A stretch of DNA of 64,000 nt, taken from assembly GCF_958298935.1 (NCBI RefSeq), contig NC_084921.1, positions 51,385,001-51,449,000 of the forward strand, written 5' to 3'. Positions 35,231-48,300 of this stretch are shown here, piece by piece. The translations under genes were made by a program, and so were the position numbers. The stretch is from Phragmites australis. Taxonomy: Eukaryota > Streptophyta > Magnoliopsida > Poales > Poaceae. The notes beneath the pieces are model-generated. The model searched no databases and was not told where the DNA came from. It saw only the letters and a program-made list of their open reading frames with translations. Within the stretch, counting starts at the first letter, position 1; each line of letters opens with the position of its first letter.

Positions 35231-38200
35231 AAAAAACAAAAGCATTAATATAAGAGAACCTTTACAGTACACTATGATACTAGATGATGAAGAGTATCAT
35301 TGTTGTGATCCAATCGTCTATTTTAGTAGGTATTATTGTAATTATCTTGATACCCTTAGAGGTAATTACGTCATTGACTGACCGGACTTTGAACTTTCGC
35401 CACCCATCATCGACCGATCGACAGAGGGTGGAAACCCTAATAAATGAAATGAACAGAATAAGTGAAAGCTTATCCGAAGAATAAACTAATATTTTGATCT
35501 TCCCTAATTAAACATATAATTTACAAGTTTATCATAGTTTTTTTTTCCAATCCTACCCTTATGATACCCATGATATTCTTTAATGATACCTATGATACTG
35601 ATGGGCGATAGAGTATCATTGGGCCAATCTAAGCTACCGGATGAAGAAAATGGACGGTATACACTCATTTAGGTGTACTATAAAAGTCCTCTAATATAAT
35701 AATAGTGAAAATAGTTAAAGTATAGTTATAAATATTTCTACCTAACTTCTATGATGCTAATAAACCGTCAAGATACCACTACGATCTGTCCACCGTGTGA
35801 GTATCGTTGTTTGGGCATATAGTGACAGCGCACGTAAAAATTTCAGTGAAAGTTTAGGGCGTAGCAGGCAACTCATCTCGCAAGCGTCCGATTCGGTGCC
35901 AGAAGAATCATGCAGTGCTTTCTGGGCAACCGAGATGCTCCTGTCCGGACCAATTTGATTGGAATGCGACACCTAGCTGTCTATCTGCTATGTGTTGTTT
36001 TGCCCCCAGATTAGGAGCCATTTAGTCATAATTGGACAATAGATTTTTTTTGGGTGCTTCGATCTAGGGGCCGTATTGTTGATTGTCGATGGCCAAGGGG
36101 GGGGTCTATCTTCGTTCAATTTTCAACTCCAAATGAGATAGTAGTATTGTATGTCACGGTGCATAACTAATGGTGTGGATATGAGGTGCATATACGACCT
36201 GACACTTATTTAATTTCTGCTAAAAGTGTGGAAATACGTATCCCATTGTCTTTGTGAAGCAATTATTTGTCTGATCTCTTGGAAGCACTTTGGTTTCTCA
36301 AATATTAATCGATAATATGATGTCGATTCGGGCAACATGCATGCCATCTTATTTGAGGTCCTGATGCAAAACCCAAATGATTGGGACGAAGAAAGAGAGT
36401 GTGAAAAGAAGAAGGCAGGCCAAAGGAGAAATGAGATTGAGGTAGAAAGTGATCCGATGTGAATGACGGAAATGAAAGCATTTGCCCGGTAAGTAAATCG
36501 AATGGGGGACATCACGACACATTGGTGTGTGGTGTGGCTTCCCTCACGGCATGCACCAACCATGAACAAATACAGTAGCAGCAACACCAAGCAAACAAGA
36601 CTTTGGTAAAGTTAAAGCAAACAGTTCCAACCCGGCTCTCAAACAAACAAATTAAGCCAGTGGAGAAGATTCCTATCTCCTCCCTTCGACCTCTCCAATG
36701 TGTACGCATTGGCCCAACTCTTTCTCTCTCTCTCCCTTTCACCCAAAAGAGAACAATGGTGGCGGTAGATATGCAATCTTATATATGGAAGTGGTGACGA
36801 AACGAAATCCATACCTAGTATGTGGACTGAACCTCCGTCACGAAATATATAAGTTGTTTCCAGTGGCGAAGCCAAGAATTTTTGTAAGATACATAATGGG
36901 TTTCTAATGCGCGCGCACCTAAGTATATAATAAGCATTTGACACATAGCAGCCAGCAAGCGAAAGCATCTCCTCCAACCCACCTCTTGTCACTTGTATGA
37001 TTAGGCAGCCGCATAACCAACCCTAATCATTCATGGCTTCTACTCTATAGGCGCAGTAAATGTTCTATATTTGTTGAAAATTGCTAGATATCTGTTGATA
37101 GAGTTTCTTTTCAAGCTATCGAATTTCTTACCTGGATCTACTTGGAAATTCGTGTATCATTCTTCTCTGGTGAGTTCTCATCTTCTCCGACGAGGCTATT
37201 GTCTTCTCCAGCGAGGGTTGGATTAGTGTTAGGTTTTGGGTTGGGTTAAGGGTTTGGGTTTTGAGGGGATTTAAGGTCTCCGACTGTAGAGGGAACTCAT
37301 GGGGAGAATGCTGGCTCGACGGTGGTGGAGGGCGATGGACGGGACGGCGAGGCGGCGGGGGTGGTGGGAGCATCGAGGTTGGAGTGGTTAGTAGTGACGG
37401 TGGTCAAGGACGGCAGATCCGGCGGTGGTGGTGCCGCCAGAGCCGATCGGGGAGGCGGTGGTAGGGGGGAGCGTCGGGAGGAGGAGCGTCGAGAAGAGAG
37501 ATCGACGGAGGAAGGAGAGGGGCGGAGGAGGAGGGCGAGCCGCGCTAGCACTAGAGAAGGGAGCGGCGGGTGCAGCGTGTGGAAGGTGCAACACTTGGAT
37601 CCGGTGGAGGAGCGGCGGATGAAGGGGCGGCGCAGGTGAGCGAGCCACATCGGCAACGTGCGGGCGGGGACGGAGCGGCAGAGGCGACGGGACGGAAGTG
37701 AGGGAGCGTGTGTTCGTCTATATATATAAATGAATCTACGATTAATCTAGAGCGTCTGATCTAAATCGAAGGGTCTAATATTTAATAAATTTTATATATC
37801 TAAATTTGTCATCAGATAACTAGATACTCCCTTGTTGGTTTCCTAAAAAGTATCGATTTGAGAATTTCGCATGGTCCATGTAGGAATATCACAGCAGACA
37901 TTGCATTTCCCGCATGAATCAGAAAGTATTACGGTGTTTCAAAAAGGTCTCCTTTGTGAAATAGTAAGCTATCAGTGAGGTTGTGCAAACCGCCAATCAC
38001 CTTAGCCAGGGGCGAATTCAAGTGGCTTCATACCTCCTACTGCTCCACAGTTAATGGGAACTTTTCGAATCCCTAATAAATTTTTGTCATAAATAAAGAA
38101 GATGAAAAAGAAAAATAGAGAGCAAAAAGAAAAAAAAGAAAAAAGAGAAGTAGATAAGTCCACTATCATATTTTAGCATTAGCTTGGTTGGCAATGACGA

Positions 38201-39358
38201 CACAAGCACGGAGCGAGCGTCTGGGCCAATCGCATTCGAGCGCGCGGTATGCGCTAAATTTTTACCGATTTATGCAGTTACACATTAAACATATTCCACA
38301 TACAATTCAGGCCTTAATAAAAACCGTATAAATAGAATCATACTGTTAAAAAATCCACTGTCTGGCTAGTCTACATCCGCCGCTGCTCGTAGCTCGCCGC
38401 CGTTTATTCGCTGACTTATCCGAGTCGGGCTCACGTTAACCAGCTGCCGCTCCAGATCTTGCACGCGTGTGCATGAACCGATGTACGTTCTAAACGCCAT
38501 CGCGGCCAACACCAACTCCAGCCGTCCTGCGTCGCATGCATGCCCTGCTCGACGCACGCAGTCCTGCATGTTGACTAATCAACAGTGCTCGCATGCATGC
38601 ATGCATGGTCAAATAGGTTAAGCGGCAGTCGTAATCGATGCACCGTGCGCATTGTGTCGTGTGAAACTTTTTTCAAAGACAAAATAAATAAAGCTGATCG
38701 ACGTGATTAGGTAGTATCTGGAAACGATACCATTTTTGTTATTTTAAGAGAAAGCTTTATTAACTGTGAGCGGTGAGATATCTCTTAATGTTCTGATATG
38801 ATTGATTTTTTAGATATTAATTAGTTGTTTATATAAGTAAAAAACTGATGTGATAAGTTATTTAAAAAGGAGAGAAATAAAACTTGTTTCGTACGGAAGA
38901 AACTAGTTATTTAAATAATCCTAGATGATTATGAGATAATAAATTATTTTGAAAAACCTTAAGAAATAAACAACGCACATGTATACATTGGAAGCTTATT
39001 TTTTTAACCTCGATTTCTTATTATCTTTCTCTTTTAAGATATCACCTAAGATATAAAGCATTGAGAGTAGCTTGAGAAATTAGTCATACCCAAATGTTGG
39101 TCCAATAATGGAGATTCCGGGGCATGTTGATGGTCATTATGCTGCGTGACAATGCGAAGCCTTTTTTTGGAGGAATGGTTCATGCATGGTTCTTCCACTA
39201 GCTATAGTTCAGTGATATGGCATATATGCTCACCGCATCATCGGGGGCTGTAGCGATATTGGGGTTCAGGCAACCACGAATGAAATCTAACAAAATGCAA
39301 TATTAAATTCAAAAGAAAAAACCTCTAGCAACCCGTGTTGTGAATGGAGTACTAACTA
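35231..39358. other. Gene-free stretch with a GC-rich purine-skewed block
   Basis: No supported gene. Between about 37290 and 37640 the plus strand is strikingly G/A-rich (ggtggtggag, gaggcggcgggggtggtgg), giving overlapping open frames on both strands that look compositional, not conserved. At 36861 a cagtggcgaagccaagaatt motif resembles the end of some grass hAT-type MITEs, but no partner end was found. A GCATGCATGCATGCATG run lies at about 38590. The remainder is AT-rich. Confidence 0.45.
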
Positions 39359-39620
39359 CTCTATCCATCTTAAAATATATAGAGCGTATTAAAAATTTAA
39401 AAAATCTTTAAAAGTATACTTTAACGATTTAATTTATTTTGCAATACATTATTGATTTCTACAAAATCAATATAGTATTAAAAGATCTATGAAATACAAA
39501 TTTATTGATATAACTTTTGTATATTAAAATATATGTATAATGTGACTAATTATTAGTTAAAATTTATAATGTTTGACTTTTTTAAATTCCTATGCGCTCT
39601 ATATTTTGGGACGAAGAGAG
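39359..39620. mobile_element. Stowaway-like MITE (262 bp) with TA duplication
   Basis: The left terminus is ctctatccatcttaaaatat and the right terminus, reversed, is CTCTCTTCGTCCCAAAATAT. Both fit the grass Stowaway consensus. TA dinucleotides flank it at 39357-39358 and 39621-39622. The interior is AT-rich with the familiar tttgactttt segment. There is no coding capacity. Confidence 0.8.
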
Positions 39621-39622
39621 TA

Positions 39623-41560
39623 TACAGTGGAAGTAAAACTAAGATAGCATCAACTCATTTTAGTTTTTTAATGAATAGGCATAAGATCCATCTATTATCC
39701 TACTGTATAAAAAACATGTTAGTTATCGTGTCACTCCTCCTTTACTCTTCACTCATCTAATAAAAACTCATTAAATCCGAATAATTTATTCATTTTTGTC
39801 ATCTATTCTTGTCATCCAACCTCCTCGCCTTATTACCGTATACGGATATATGGCTCATTTTACTAATAAAAATAAATTAATAAATTAGAGGAGAAATTAG
39901 CTGATAATATTTTCCTCCCTTTTTGGATTCTATCTAAAATTAAACTATGACATGCTCCCGACGTATTCATTCGGTGACGCTACCATAACATATCAATATC
40001 TTCATATCTTGAGTTTATACTTGATGTTACCACGTCCTATATTTATATTTTCGTTACAATGCACGAGTACTTAGATATATTAAAAGAGCAGGAGTGAAAC
40101 TTAAAAAGACATGATACAAATGCCGAAAGGCCCCCCAGAAAAAAAGAAAAGGCTATCTATTATATTATTGTTTAAGGGAAAAAAGAGTCACCATGTTCGC
40201 TCTTAAGGCCACGAAATTACCACGTTAATTGAAAAAAAAATGATATAGATCACTTATTGTTATGAACATATAACAATCTAGATAAAACAAAAGAGCCCAT
40301 ATCTAATACGATTAATAAATAGCTAAATTTGGTAACAAAGAGTCCATTCAAATACGATTAATAAATGCCTAAATTTGGAATTAAAAATTATAGAAAAATA
40401 GCAGTTTGATTTTCATACTATTTAGGAAGCAAAATTCTAAATAAAAATTCTAAATAAAATAAAAACAATTAAAATTAAAATAGAGAATATAATAGAAAAA
40501 TAAGAATCCATATGAAGTATAATCTTATAAAAAATCAATTATAAAAATCAAACACCTAAATAAAGAGTCTATGTAAAATACAATTAATAAATAGCTAACA
40601 TTCATAATAAAAATAATGAAAAAATTTCAAAAAAATCTTACTAAGATAATATATTAAGAAGTATCATGTAACTCAAGATCATCATATCAAGCAGACATCG
40701 GATAAGACACGGCATGCAGGCAAAGTAAATATATTCTTTTTTGGCTATGATACCTACACCTGACACACAATTTTGACTCTTAATCAAAACGTATACGAAT
40801 CAAAACAATACGTATATATAATTCGGATACAAGTTTGAAGCATAAATAATTTTCTTTCCCACAATCATAATTTTATGTGTTTTATAACTAAATAATATTA
40901 ACCTCATAAAAAACTAAAAAACTAATTTTTAATTAAAGATTATCGTGATAAAGTAATACAACGAGTCTAGCCATGTTATTAAAGTAGACCACTTTACTAG
41001 TCTGCCTATTACAAAATTAAAATAAAGACTAGTAACTAATCCAAATCAAATGCCAGTAATGGATTGTTTATGGTGCCCTTTTCGGCCTTATATGGGATGC
41101 AGCCTCCAACAAGAGTATAAGACCCTGTGGTATAGCGAATTGGGATCCCTGACTTCAGTTGAAGTGAAGTCACGGTGACTTTATTCTGATGTGAGCTGTT
41201 TAATCGTAAGTAGATAAATAAGATTTAATGCTACAATATACTGTAAACAGTAAAACTAGTACAATATTTCCATACACAATATGATTGCTACAATACTCAT
41301 TGCCCATTACTGTACCTTCTCATATATCACTGTTACCCCTGATTTATGAGGGCAAAAAATCCGTGATACAGATAGAATCCTTTGACATACTGTATAACCG
41401 CTGATACCTGACATCCGAGCTCCTATATCATGACGTGCAATAGCCGTAATAGAGGATCCGTGTCCGCGTGGCATGGCCTCCCTGCGGTGGGTCTACTTTA
41501 ATGACGTCCAAATATTTTCTCCCTCCCTTGCCTTTGTCGTTGCCCTCGAACTCCCTCGAA
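39623..41560. other. AT-rich gene-free stretch upstream of GA20ox2
   Basis: Very AT-rich sequence. Phrases such as aatacgattaataaatagc and gaaaaatag recur at 40300-40620, suggesting diverged short repeats. No gene was recognised. The last few hundred bases are the distal promoter of the GA20-oxidase. Confidence 0.45.
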
Positions 41561-41674
41561 CTCCCCTGTTACAAATACCCCACCGGCCCGGACAGCTCTC
41601 CTGCACACTCGCAGCTCTCGCACATCTCTTGGTGTCCCAAGCACGGCAAGAGATCCGAGAGCACAGCCGCGGCC
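41561..41674 (+). promoter_or_regulatory. GA20ox2 core promoter and 5' UTR
   Basis: A weak TATA-like tacaaatacc lies at about 41568-41577, roughly 100 bp before the ATG at 41675. The intervening sequence is C-rich, as in a grass 5' UTR (agctctcctgcacactcgca). A tgacgtcc bZIP-type motif is about 70 bp further upstream. The transcription start is inferred only. Confidence 0.4.
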
Positions 41675-44352
41675 ATGGACTCCAGCCAGGCGCCGCCTCT
41701 CCTCCTCCGCGCTCCCACTCCCAGCATTGACCTCCCCGCGGCCAAGGACAAGGCCGCCGCCGCCGTGTTCGACCTGCGGCGGGAGCCCAAGATCCCGGCG
41801 CCGTTCGTGTGGCCGGACACCGACGCGCGGCCGACCTTGGCCACGGAGCTGGACGTGCCGGTGGTCGACGTGGGCATGCTGCGCAATGGCGACGGCGCGG
41901 GGCTGCGCACCGCGGTGGCGCAGGTGGCAGCGGCGTGCGCTACCCACGGGTTCTTCCAGGTGTGCGGGCACGGCGTGGACGCGGCCCTGGCGCTCGCCGC
42001 GCTGGACAGCGCCGGCGACTTCTTCCGGCTGCCGTTGGCCGAGAAGCAGCGCGCCCGGCGCGTCCCCGGCACCGTGTCCGGGTACACGAGCGCGCACGCC
42101 GACCGTTTCGCATCCAAGCTCCCATGGAAGGAGACCCTCTCCTTCGGCTTCCACGACGGCGCCGCCTCACCCGTCGTCGTCGACTACTTCACCAGCATCC
42201 TCGGCCAAGATTTCGAGCAAATGGGGTAACAACGTTAATGAACACTAATTCACCAGCCAGTGAACCAACCACCTAATCATGCATATCCATCCATGAATCT
42301 TGGCATTGTATTCAACAACGTATATACAGCGATGGATCGAACACATATGAACCACGTGTGTATGTACGGCAGGCGGGTGTACCAGAGGTACTGCGAGGAG
42401 ATGAAGGCGCTGTCGCTGACGATCATGGAGCTGCTGGAGCTGAGCCTGGGCGTGGAGCGCGGCTACTACCGGGAGTTCTTCGAGGACAGTCGCTCCATCA
42501 TGCGGTGCAACTACTACCCGCCGTGCCCGGAGCCGGAGCGCACACTGGGCACGGGCCCGCACTGCGACCCCACCGCGCTCACCATCCTCCTCCAGGACGA
42601 CGTCGGCGGCCTCGAGGTCCTCGTCGACGGCGACTGGCGCCCCGTCCGCCCCGTCCCTGGCGCCATGGTCATCAACATCGGCGACACCTTCATGGTATGA
42701 GCTCCTCTGTTCTTTTCCTGCTCTGTTTTCTGATACAACTAGTTGGACAGATTACACGACGCACACGTAGGCATGACATGTTGCAACGGTGGTAGCGCAA
42801 TGCAGACATGCGTTCGAGTTGGTTCCATCTCGGTGGGCTACACTACACTCGGTAGGGCTAGCTCTCTCTATCCGTGAATCATCGCGATCGCGTCCGCGGA
42901 AAAGTTGCAACGCAGTAGAGAGAGAGAGAGAGAGAGAGGAGCTGTCCGGGGGTTGGCTCGCTGTTGGTCTCTGCCGTTGGAGGCTTGCGAGTTGTGAGAG
43001 GGTTTTGTAGCCTTTGGCTGCGGCGGGGAGGGGAGGAGGAATGGAGGATACGATACGATGCCGCCCAGCGGACGGTGGGGCTTTCTGCGGGGGACCCGCG
43101 CGCAGCCCAGGTGCGCGCGCTCGTTGTTTTCTTGCTTTTGGTGCCACCTCTGGGTGTCCGGGAACGGATTGGAAGACGGCTTCCACCTATCCGCGACGCA
43201 CAGTGCCGTGGCTGTGCGCCGCACGAGCTGGAACGCAGGGTTGGGTTGGGTTGGGGTTACCACTGCCAGCGGCAGCTCCGATCCAGGTTGCTAGCTGCTT
43301 CGACATGGCTGCCGACCCCGGTTTCTAGCCGTTTCCGCCGCATTTCGCATTTGTCGCGGTTTTGCTCGCGATGCGCGCGGCACCCCACGCCGGGGCTCCA
43401 GCTTGCTTGGCCCCTTGGGCGTGCGGGTGGCACGACACCATCATGCTCATGCCTGCGGTTTCCAATTCCATACCTGGCCCGCCGGAATGGATGCACCCCA
43501 ACAGACGAGCTCCTGTGCTTTGGAAAGCCGTGTGCTCCCCCCAATGTGGTTGCACGTATCCGACAACCATTTTTATATTTTATAATATGGCTAACGGTAT
43601 TCTTTATACGTCTGGTTTTACAAACGATGGCTGTGAGCTGTTGGATGGGCTCACATCCATCTTGTAGCTCCCGCGCGTCCGTACCGTTTGTCGCTCGTCT
43701 TGCCTCCACCCTCTACGGCTACCCCGCTACGCTAATTCGGTTGATTCGCGCTCTCCTGCCCTACCCTAACCCATTAGCTAACCGATGGCACCTATCGCCT
43801 CGCCACCTCGCCCCTGCGCCTACCTTCTCCGTTGGATCAACTTGGCTCCCTAAACCTCATCTAAAACTGACGACGAAGAACCCCTCGAATAAAATCTCAC
43901 CCGGGATTTCATAGGCGCCTATGTCCATGTTCATAAGATTTCAGAAGTCTGAAATATAGGAGTTGTGTTATAACATATATCTCTTCTCAAGGAGAAAACG
44001 TTAATTGTGTGTCCGCGTGTCATGTCTGAGTTTGACTGTTTGATTCTTGTGCATGCAGGCGCTGTCGAACGGGCGGTACAAGAGCTGCCTGCACCGCGCG
44101 GTGGTGAACCGGAGGCAGGAGCGTCGGTCGCTAGCCTTCTTCCTGTGCCCGCGCGAGGACCGCGTGGTGCGCCCGCCGCCCACCACCGGTGCCTCCCCGC
44201 GGCAGTACCCGGACTTCACCTGGGCCGACCTCATGCGCTTCACGCAAAGTCACTACCGCGCCGACACCCGCACCCTGGACGCCTTCACCCGCTGGCTCTG
44301 CCCCCACGGCCCAGCCCAGGAGGCGGCGGCAGCGGCAACCTCATGCACCTAG
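41675..44352 (+). CDS. GA20ox2: Gibberellin 20-oxidase, SD1/GA20ox2 orthologue
   Basis: 2-oxoglutarate/Fe(II)-dependent dioxygenase. In this family it converts GA12/GA53 through successive oxidations to GA9/GA20 in the cytosol, a rate-limiting step for stem elongation. Three exons, 41675-42225 (551 bp), 42373-42694 (322) and 44059-44352 (294), encode 388 residues. Rice SD1 has 389 residues and a 322-bp middle exon. The start MDSSQAPPLLLRAPTPS agrees with rice/sorghum family members. Visible motifs are LPWKET at 149-154 (GA-substrate region), NYYPPCPEP at 230-238, H247-x-D249 and H303 (iron ligands) and R313-x-S315 (2-oxoglutarate). The frame is intact with all catalytic residues present, so it is predicted functional. 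Intron 1 is 147 bp. Intron 2 is 1364 bp, large as in rice, and contains an (AG)n run at 42918-42939. An upstream in-frame ATG at 41468 exists, but it lies before the likely transcription start. Confidence 0.96.
42918..42939. repeat. (AG)n microsatellite in GA20ox2 intron 2
   Basis: Eleven AG dinucleotides in the large second intron. Long overlapping open frames in this GC-rich intron have no recognisable domains and are not genes. Confidence 0.9.
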
Positions 44353-45374
44353 CTAGCAAGGCTACCGTCCGGGCTCCAAGCCTCGAGCCATCTCCTTCGT
44401 CTTGCGATTTTTGCCGGGGCCCGCGTGGGTCACACGGGCGCGGCGGGATGTGGCGGCCACGTGGACCGCGGGCCCCACGCCACCCCATTTTTGGACGCTG
44501 GCGCGCTTGCCTGATGCGTCGACAGCCTAGTGTACATATCTGCATAGATACTCCATAATAAGCAAGCAAGCAAGCGGGTGGATTCCGTTCTGCATTTTCT
44601 CTCTATCTTAAGAGAGATGTGTGATGTTCAGCTGAAATGCAAAAATGGAGTTGCAGTTGAAACCTTCCTTTTTGAGACACAGCAGCTGGGTTCCTACTTG
44701 ATTTTCTCTTTATCTTATGACGGCGAATGCAGAGCAGCAAAAAACAAGCATGCAGGTCGTTCAATTTGTAAATTAACACAATGATCTACCATGACATTTT
44801 ACGCGTGCCTGCATATCCTACAAAATATCCATGCCTGAGAGTTGAGACAAAAACATCCGACTGCAATTTGACCTCTGCATTCAACCGCTTCCGACCATGC
44901 CACATCCTGAACATTTTTGTACCTTTCTCAGTGATTCAGTTTTTTCACAGCAGTTGACAGCTTGCGCGACCCTAGCTTCAGCTGCTCCACTAAATTCAGT
45001 GTCCATGGATGCAGTAACTTGTCACAATGCTGGGCAGAATATAACCACCATAGCTCCATAGGAATATGAATGTCAATCGATGGCACCAAGTATGTAACTG
45101 TTGAGTGTTGAGCGAGATCTCATGGAGGAGGTCAAACGTAGCCTGAGTTCAAGATTGATCGGCTGCTATCAGACCATGTGAATGTGAAGGTAATATTGAA
45201 TTGAATTCTCCTGTGACTTCCACTACTATCTTACAGCGATTGTTTGAAAGCTCAGAAACAACAAATGGGGAAAAACAGATGTATTATTCTACAATTACAG
45301 CAAAGATTTTGTCTTTTCGAGCCAAAATTCGTCTAATTTACCTTAACCAGTAACAGTTTTCTTCAAAATATATT
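44353..45374. other. Convergent intergenic region between GA20ox2 and the methyltransferase
   Basis: The stop codons of the two convergent genes are about 1 kb apart, so this segment holds both 3' UTRs and their polyadenylation regions. No repeat or additional gene was recognised. Confidence 0.6.
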
Positions 45375-48300
45375 TCATGTGCTTGCTTCAACCTCCTTGG
45401 GCCGCCACATCGACTTCTCAACACATAGCAGTCCCTCGTTACCCTTGGTGTAGGTCATGCGTACCTCCCACTGCAAGGACCTCGCCATTCTTTCCAGATC
45501 GTTTATTGTCTCTGCGTTATCCCGCACAATCAGTTTGCCTTCTGGCCTCAATACTCGGTCAACCTCAGCAAAAACTGCCAACAATTTGCATCTGCAAATA
45601 AAGAACCCAGATTAATTTCCACAACAAGTATATACGTGCAAACATGCTGCTGATACAAATCAAAGAAATAGATCGGACTCAACAAACACATCAAAGGATT
45701 ATTAGTTTAAGCTGAACTAATCACATCAATCGGTTTGAACTTCAGACTTCCAATTGTATATATCACAGAAGGATAGAGTAATGGCCAGTCAGTTAAACTG
45801 TGAAAATAAGGTATTCAATGAGCTTAGATAACAAATGCAGGCCAATGTCAAGATCATAAATCCTTTACTGGTTGCTTTGAATAAAGCTAAGCTATTGGCA
45901 AGCATGTAGAACTGCAATCATGAAGAGCACAAAAGACTAACCTCTTCTTGAGCTTTGAGAACAGATGGTCTGCGTGCAGAAGGTCATATGTTCTTGGGTA
46001 AGTGCTGAAAGATTCACACCAGTCATGGTACATACCAAACAAACCACGCTCATAAATGATGGGCAATGTGTCCGGTGAATCAATTGGCACAATGTTCATA
46101 ACCCAGACCTTTTGGGCCCTCAGAGCTGCAGCAAAACTGCCATGCAACAATGTAAAACGTTAGCTAAGAAATGACAATAAGGGGGTGCTAAAATGAATTT
46201 CTCATTGTCAGCAGTCTTCAATAAACCATGGTAAAAATGAGTGGTTTTGAAATCCAAATGCATCACCAAGAAAAACAAATGGTTTTACATTTCCCCAGCT
46301 TAACTGAAAAAAGAAAATTGCTTAATGACTTACGGACGAGTTGGCAATTATGTTTTCAGCTAGCACTCTGCCAGCTTGGATCAATAGGAAGAAAGTGTAA
46401 TCTGAATTACCAAAAAAATAACTGTCCAAGAAACTGAGAAAGCGAACCAATTACTTACCCTCCATACACAGCTCTCATGTCCATGACATTTCTCACTTTG
46501 GACCAGTCAATTCCCATGCCATTCACATACGATTTACTTACAACCCGTTTCCAGTGAGCATAATCTGCCTCGAAGTCTTCATTTGCTGGTTTTCCATAGA
46601 CTCCAACCTGAGAACCATCAATCCAGAAAGGGGTCTTCTCAAGCCTTTGTGGCCATGACTCTGGCCATTTTGACCCTCGAACTGTTGGGCCAACAGGCAA
46701 TTTGTGCATGCATGCCTCCAAGGGTACATTCCTGTATATCAAAAGGTTGTGTAAACAAAGAAGAGAAGTACTTCACCACATTGAAAATATGGTCTACTCA
46801 AAGAACCTAAATCATACCAAGCAGCATCTGCATCATCAGTTCCCTTGCATAATGGTGGGTTGTTTTCTGATCTTTTCTCGTAGCAATTGTTGTCCATTGG
46901 CTTCTGATATATGGCCATACCAACTTGGTTTAACTTATCCTTTGTTTTGTTGACCATCTTCCAGCACATGGACATTGTAAGAGAGGACATGGCTGAAAAG
47001 AAGAAATTGGGTGTTAGACATAAAATTATTTTTGCACAGTTGGTTCATAGCATGTATTTTTCGAGCAAGTGCAAGCCTTGCTGCCCATTCATGAAGCTGG
47101 GTGCCTCCAATGCTTAGAACTTATTCACAATTCTCACTCAAAAGAAGGTGAATTTGTGCTATCAGTAGTTGCTACAAAAAATTGAAAAGTCAAGGCTAAC
47201 TAAACTTTCATTACAAGCGACAGTGTGATATTTTCTTTATGTGTTTCAGTGTCTGGATGAAAACTTGGGTATAACTATTTAGTATGGACGCCTTATTAGA
47301 GCTAGGAGGCTGTATGGTATTTTGTTTTTGCCGTAACAAATCAAGTTAGCAGCTACTCTATTGACGGATATATACTGTTATTGCAAAATGATAAGCTCTT
47401 TTGATATGTGGACAATGATATCATGACTTCATTGAGTTTGGATGAAATTTGAGGAAGCAGTTACTGCAATACCATTCCAAATCTCAACATCTTCTGGGAG
47501 CTTTTGGTAAACAGGGGTGGCGGACCAGACAAAGTAGCCACCAGGGCGTAACAGGCGGTTCAATTCCAGCAAAAGCATGCCACCTGAAAGTAGCCAGAGT
47601 CAGCAACAAGATTGACTTTAAGAGCAAATTGATAAAATAAAGGAAGACATGCCACGAACAAGACAAACCTTCAATGTGCCAAGGGACCCTGCAACGAGCA
47701 CAATGAATGACATCAAAGACCTTGCTGGGGTATGGAAGTCTCTTGGTGCCCATTACAGCTGATATTGCCGGAATTCCTCTTTCTAGGGCAAATTGTACCT
47801 GAGCTTCATGCTCATCTTTTGGAGCAAAAGACATTGTAAGTGCATCTCTATCAAACATGTAGCCTCCAAAGCTGGCAACTCCACAACCAACATCTAGAAT
47901 GACCCGACTTCGTTTGCCCCATGCAATATCAGGCAGTGCCTGCATACAGAAGTTTAACCAGCACAGAAAGTAAGTACAAGTAATAATATCAACATCGCAG
48001 ATGCAACATGAAAATTTCAGAACCATGGTTCAGTATTCTGCTTTGTTGACTGTAAGGAAGACAATTAAAAAAAAAAGGCAAGTTTTAGCTGGTAAGGGGG
48101 GTATCTTAAAAGTGCAAGTATGAATGTGAAAGTCCGTTGTTGTTAAGTTTAAAACATAAAAATGTTCTTGACCCCGTGCAATTTTTCTGAAGGATGTCGC
48201 TGTGACATTTGCCTCAGAATTATGTTGTGGAATAGTATTAAAAATAAATCAATCACTGATGTTCGAAAGTATGAAGCAGACCAGTCTAACTAAGGATGAC

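Noticed and set aside
41498..42170. Long minus-strand open frames opposite GA20ox2 exon 1
   Set aside because: GC-rich third codon positions in grass first exons suppress stops on the opposite strand; these are shadows of the real exon.
42964..43914. Long plus-strand open frame (316 codons) and several others within GA20ox2 intron 2
   Set aside because: They lie wholly in the GC-rich second intron, overlap on both strands, have no recognisable domain, and the flanking exons splice cleanly around them.
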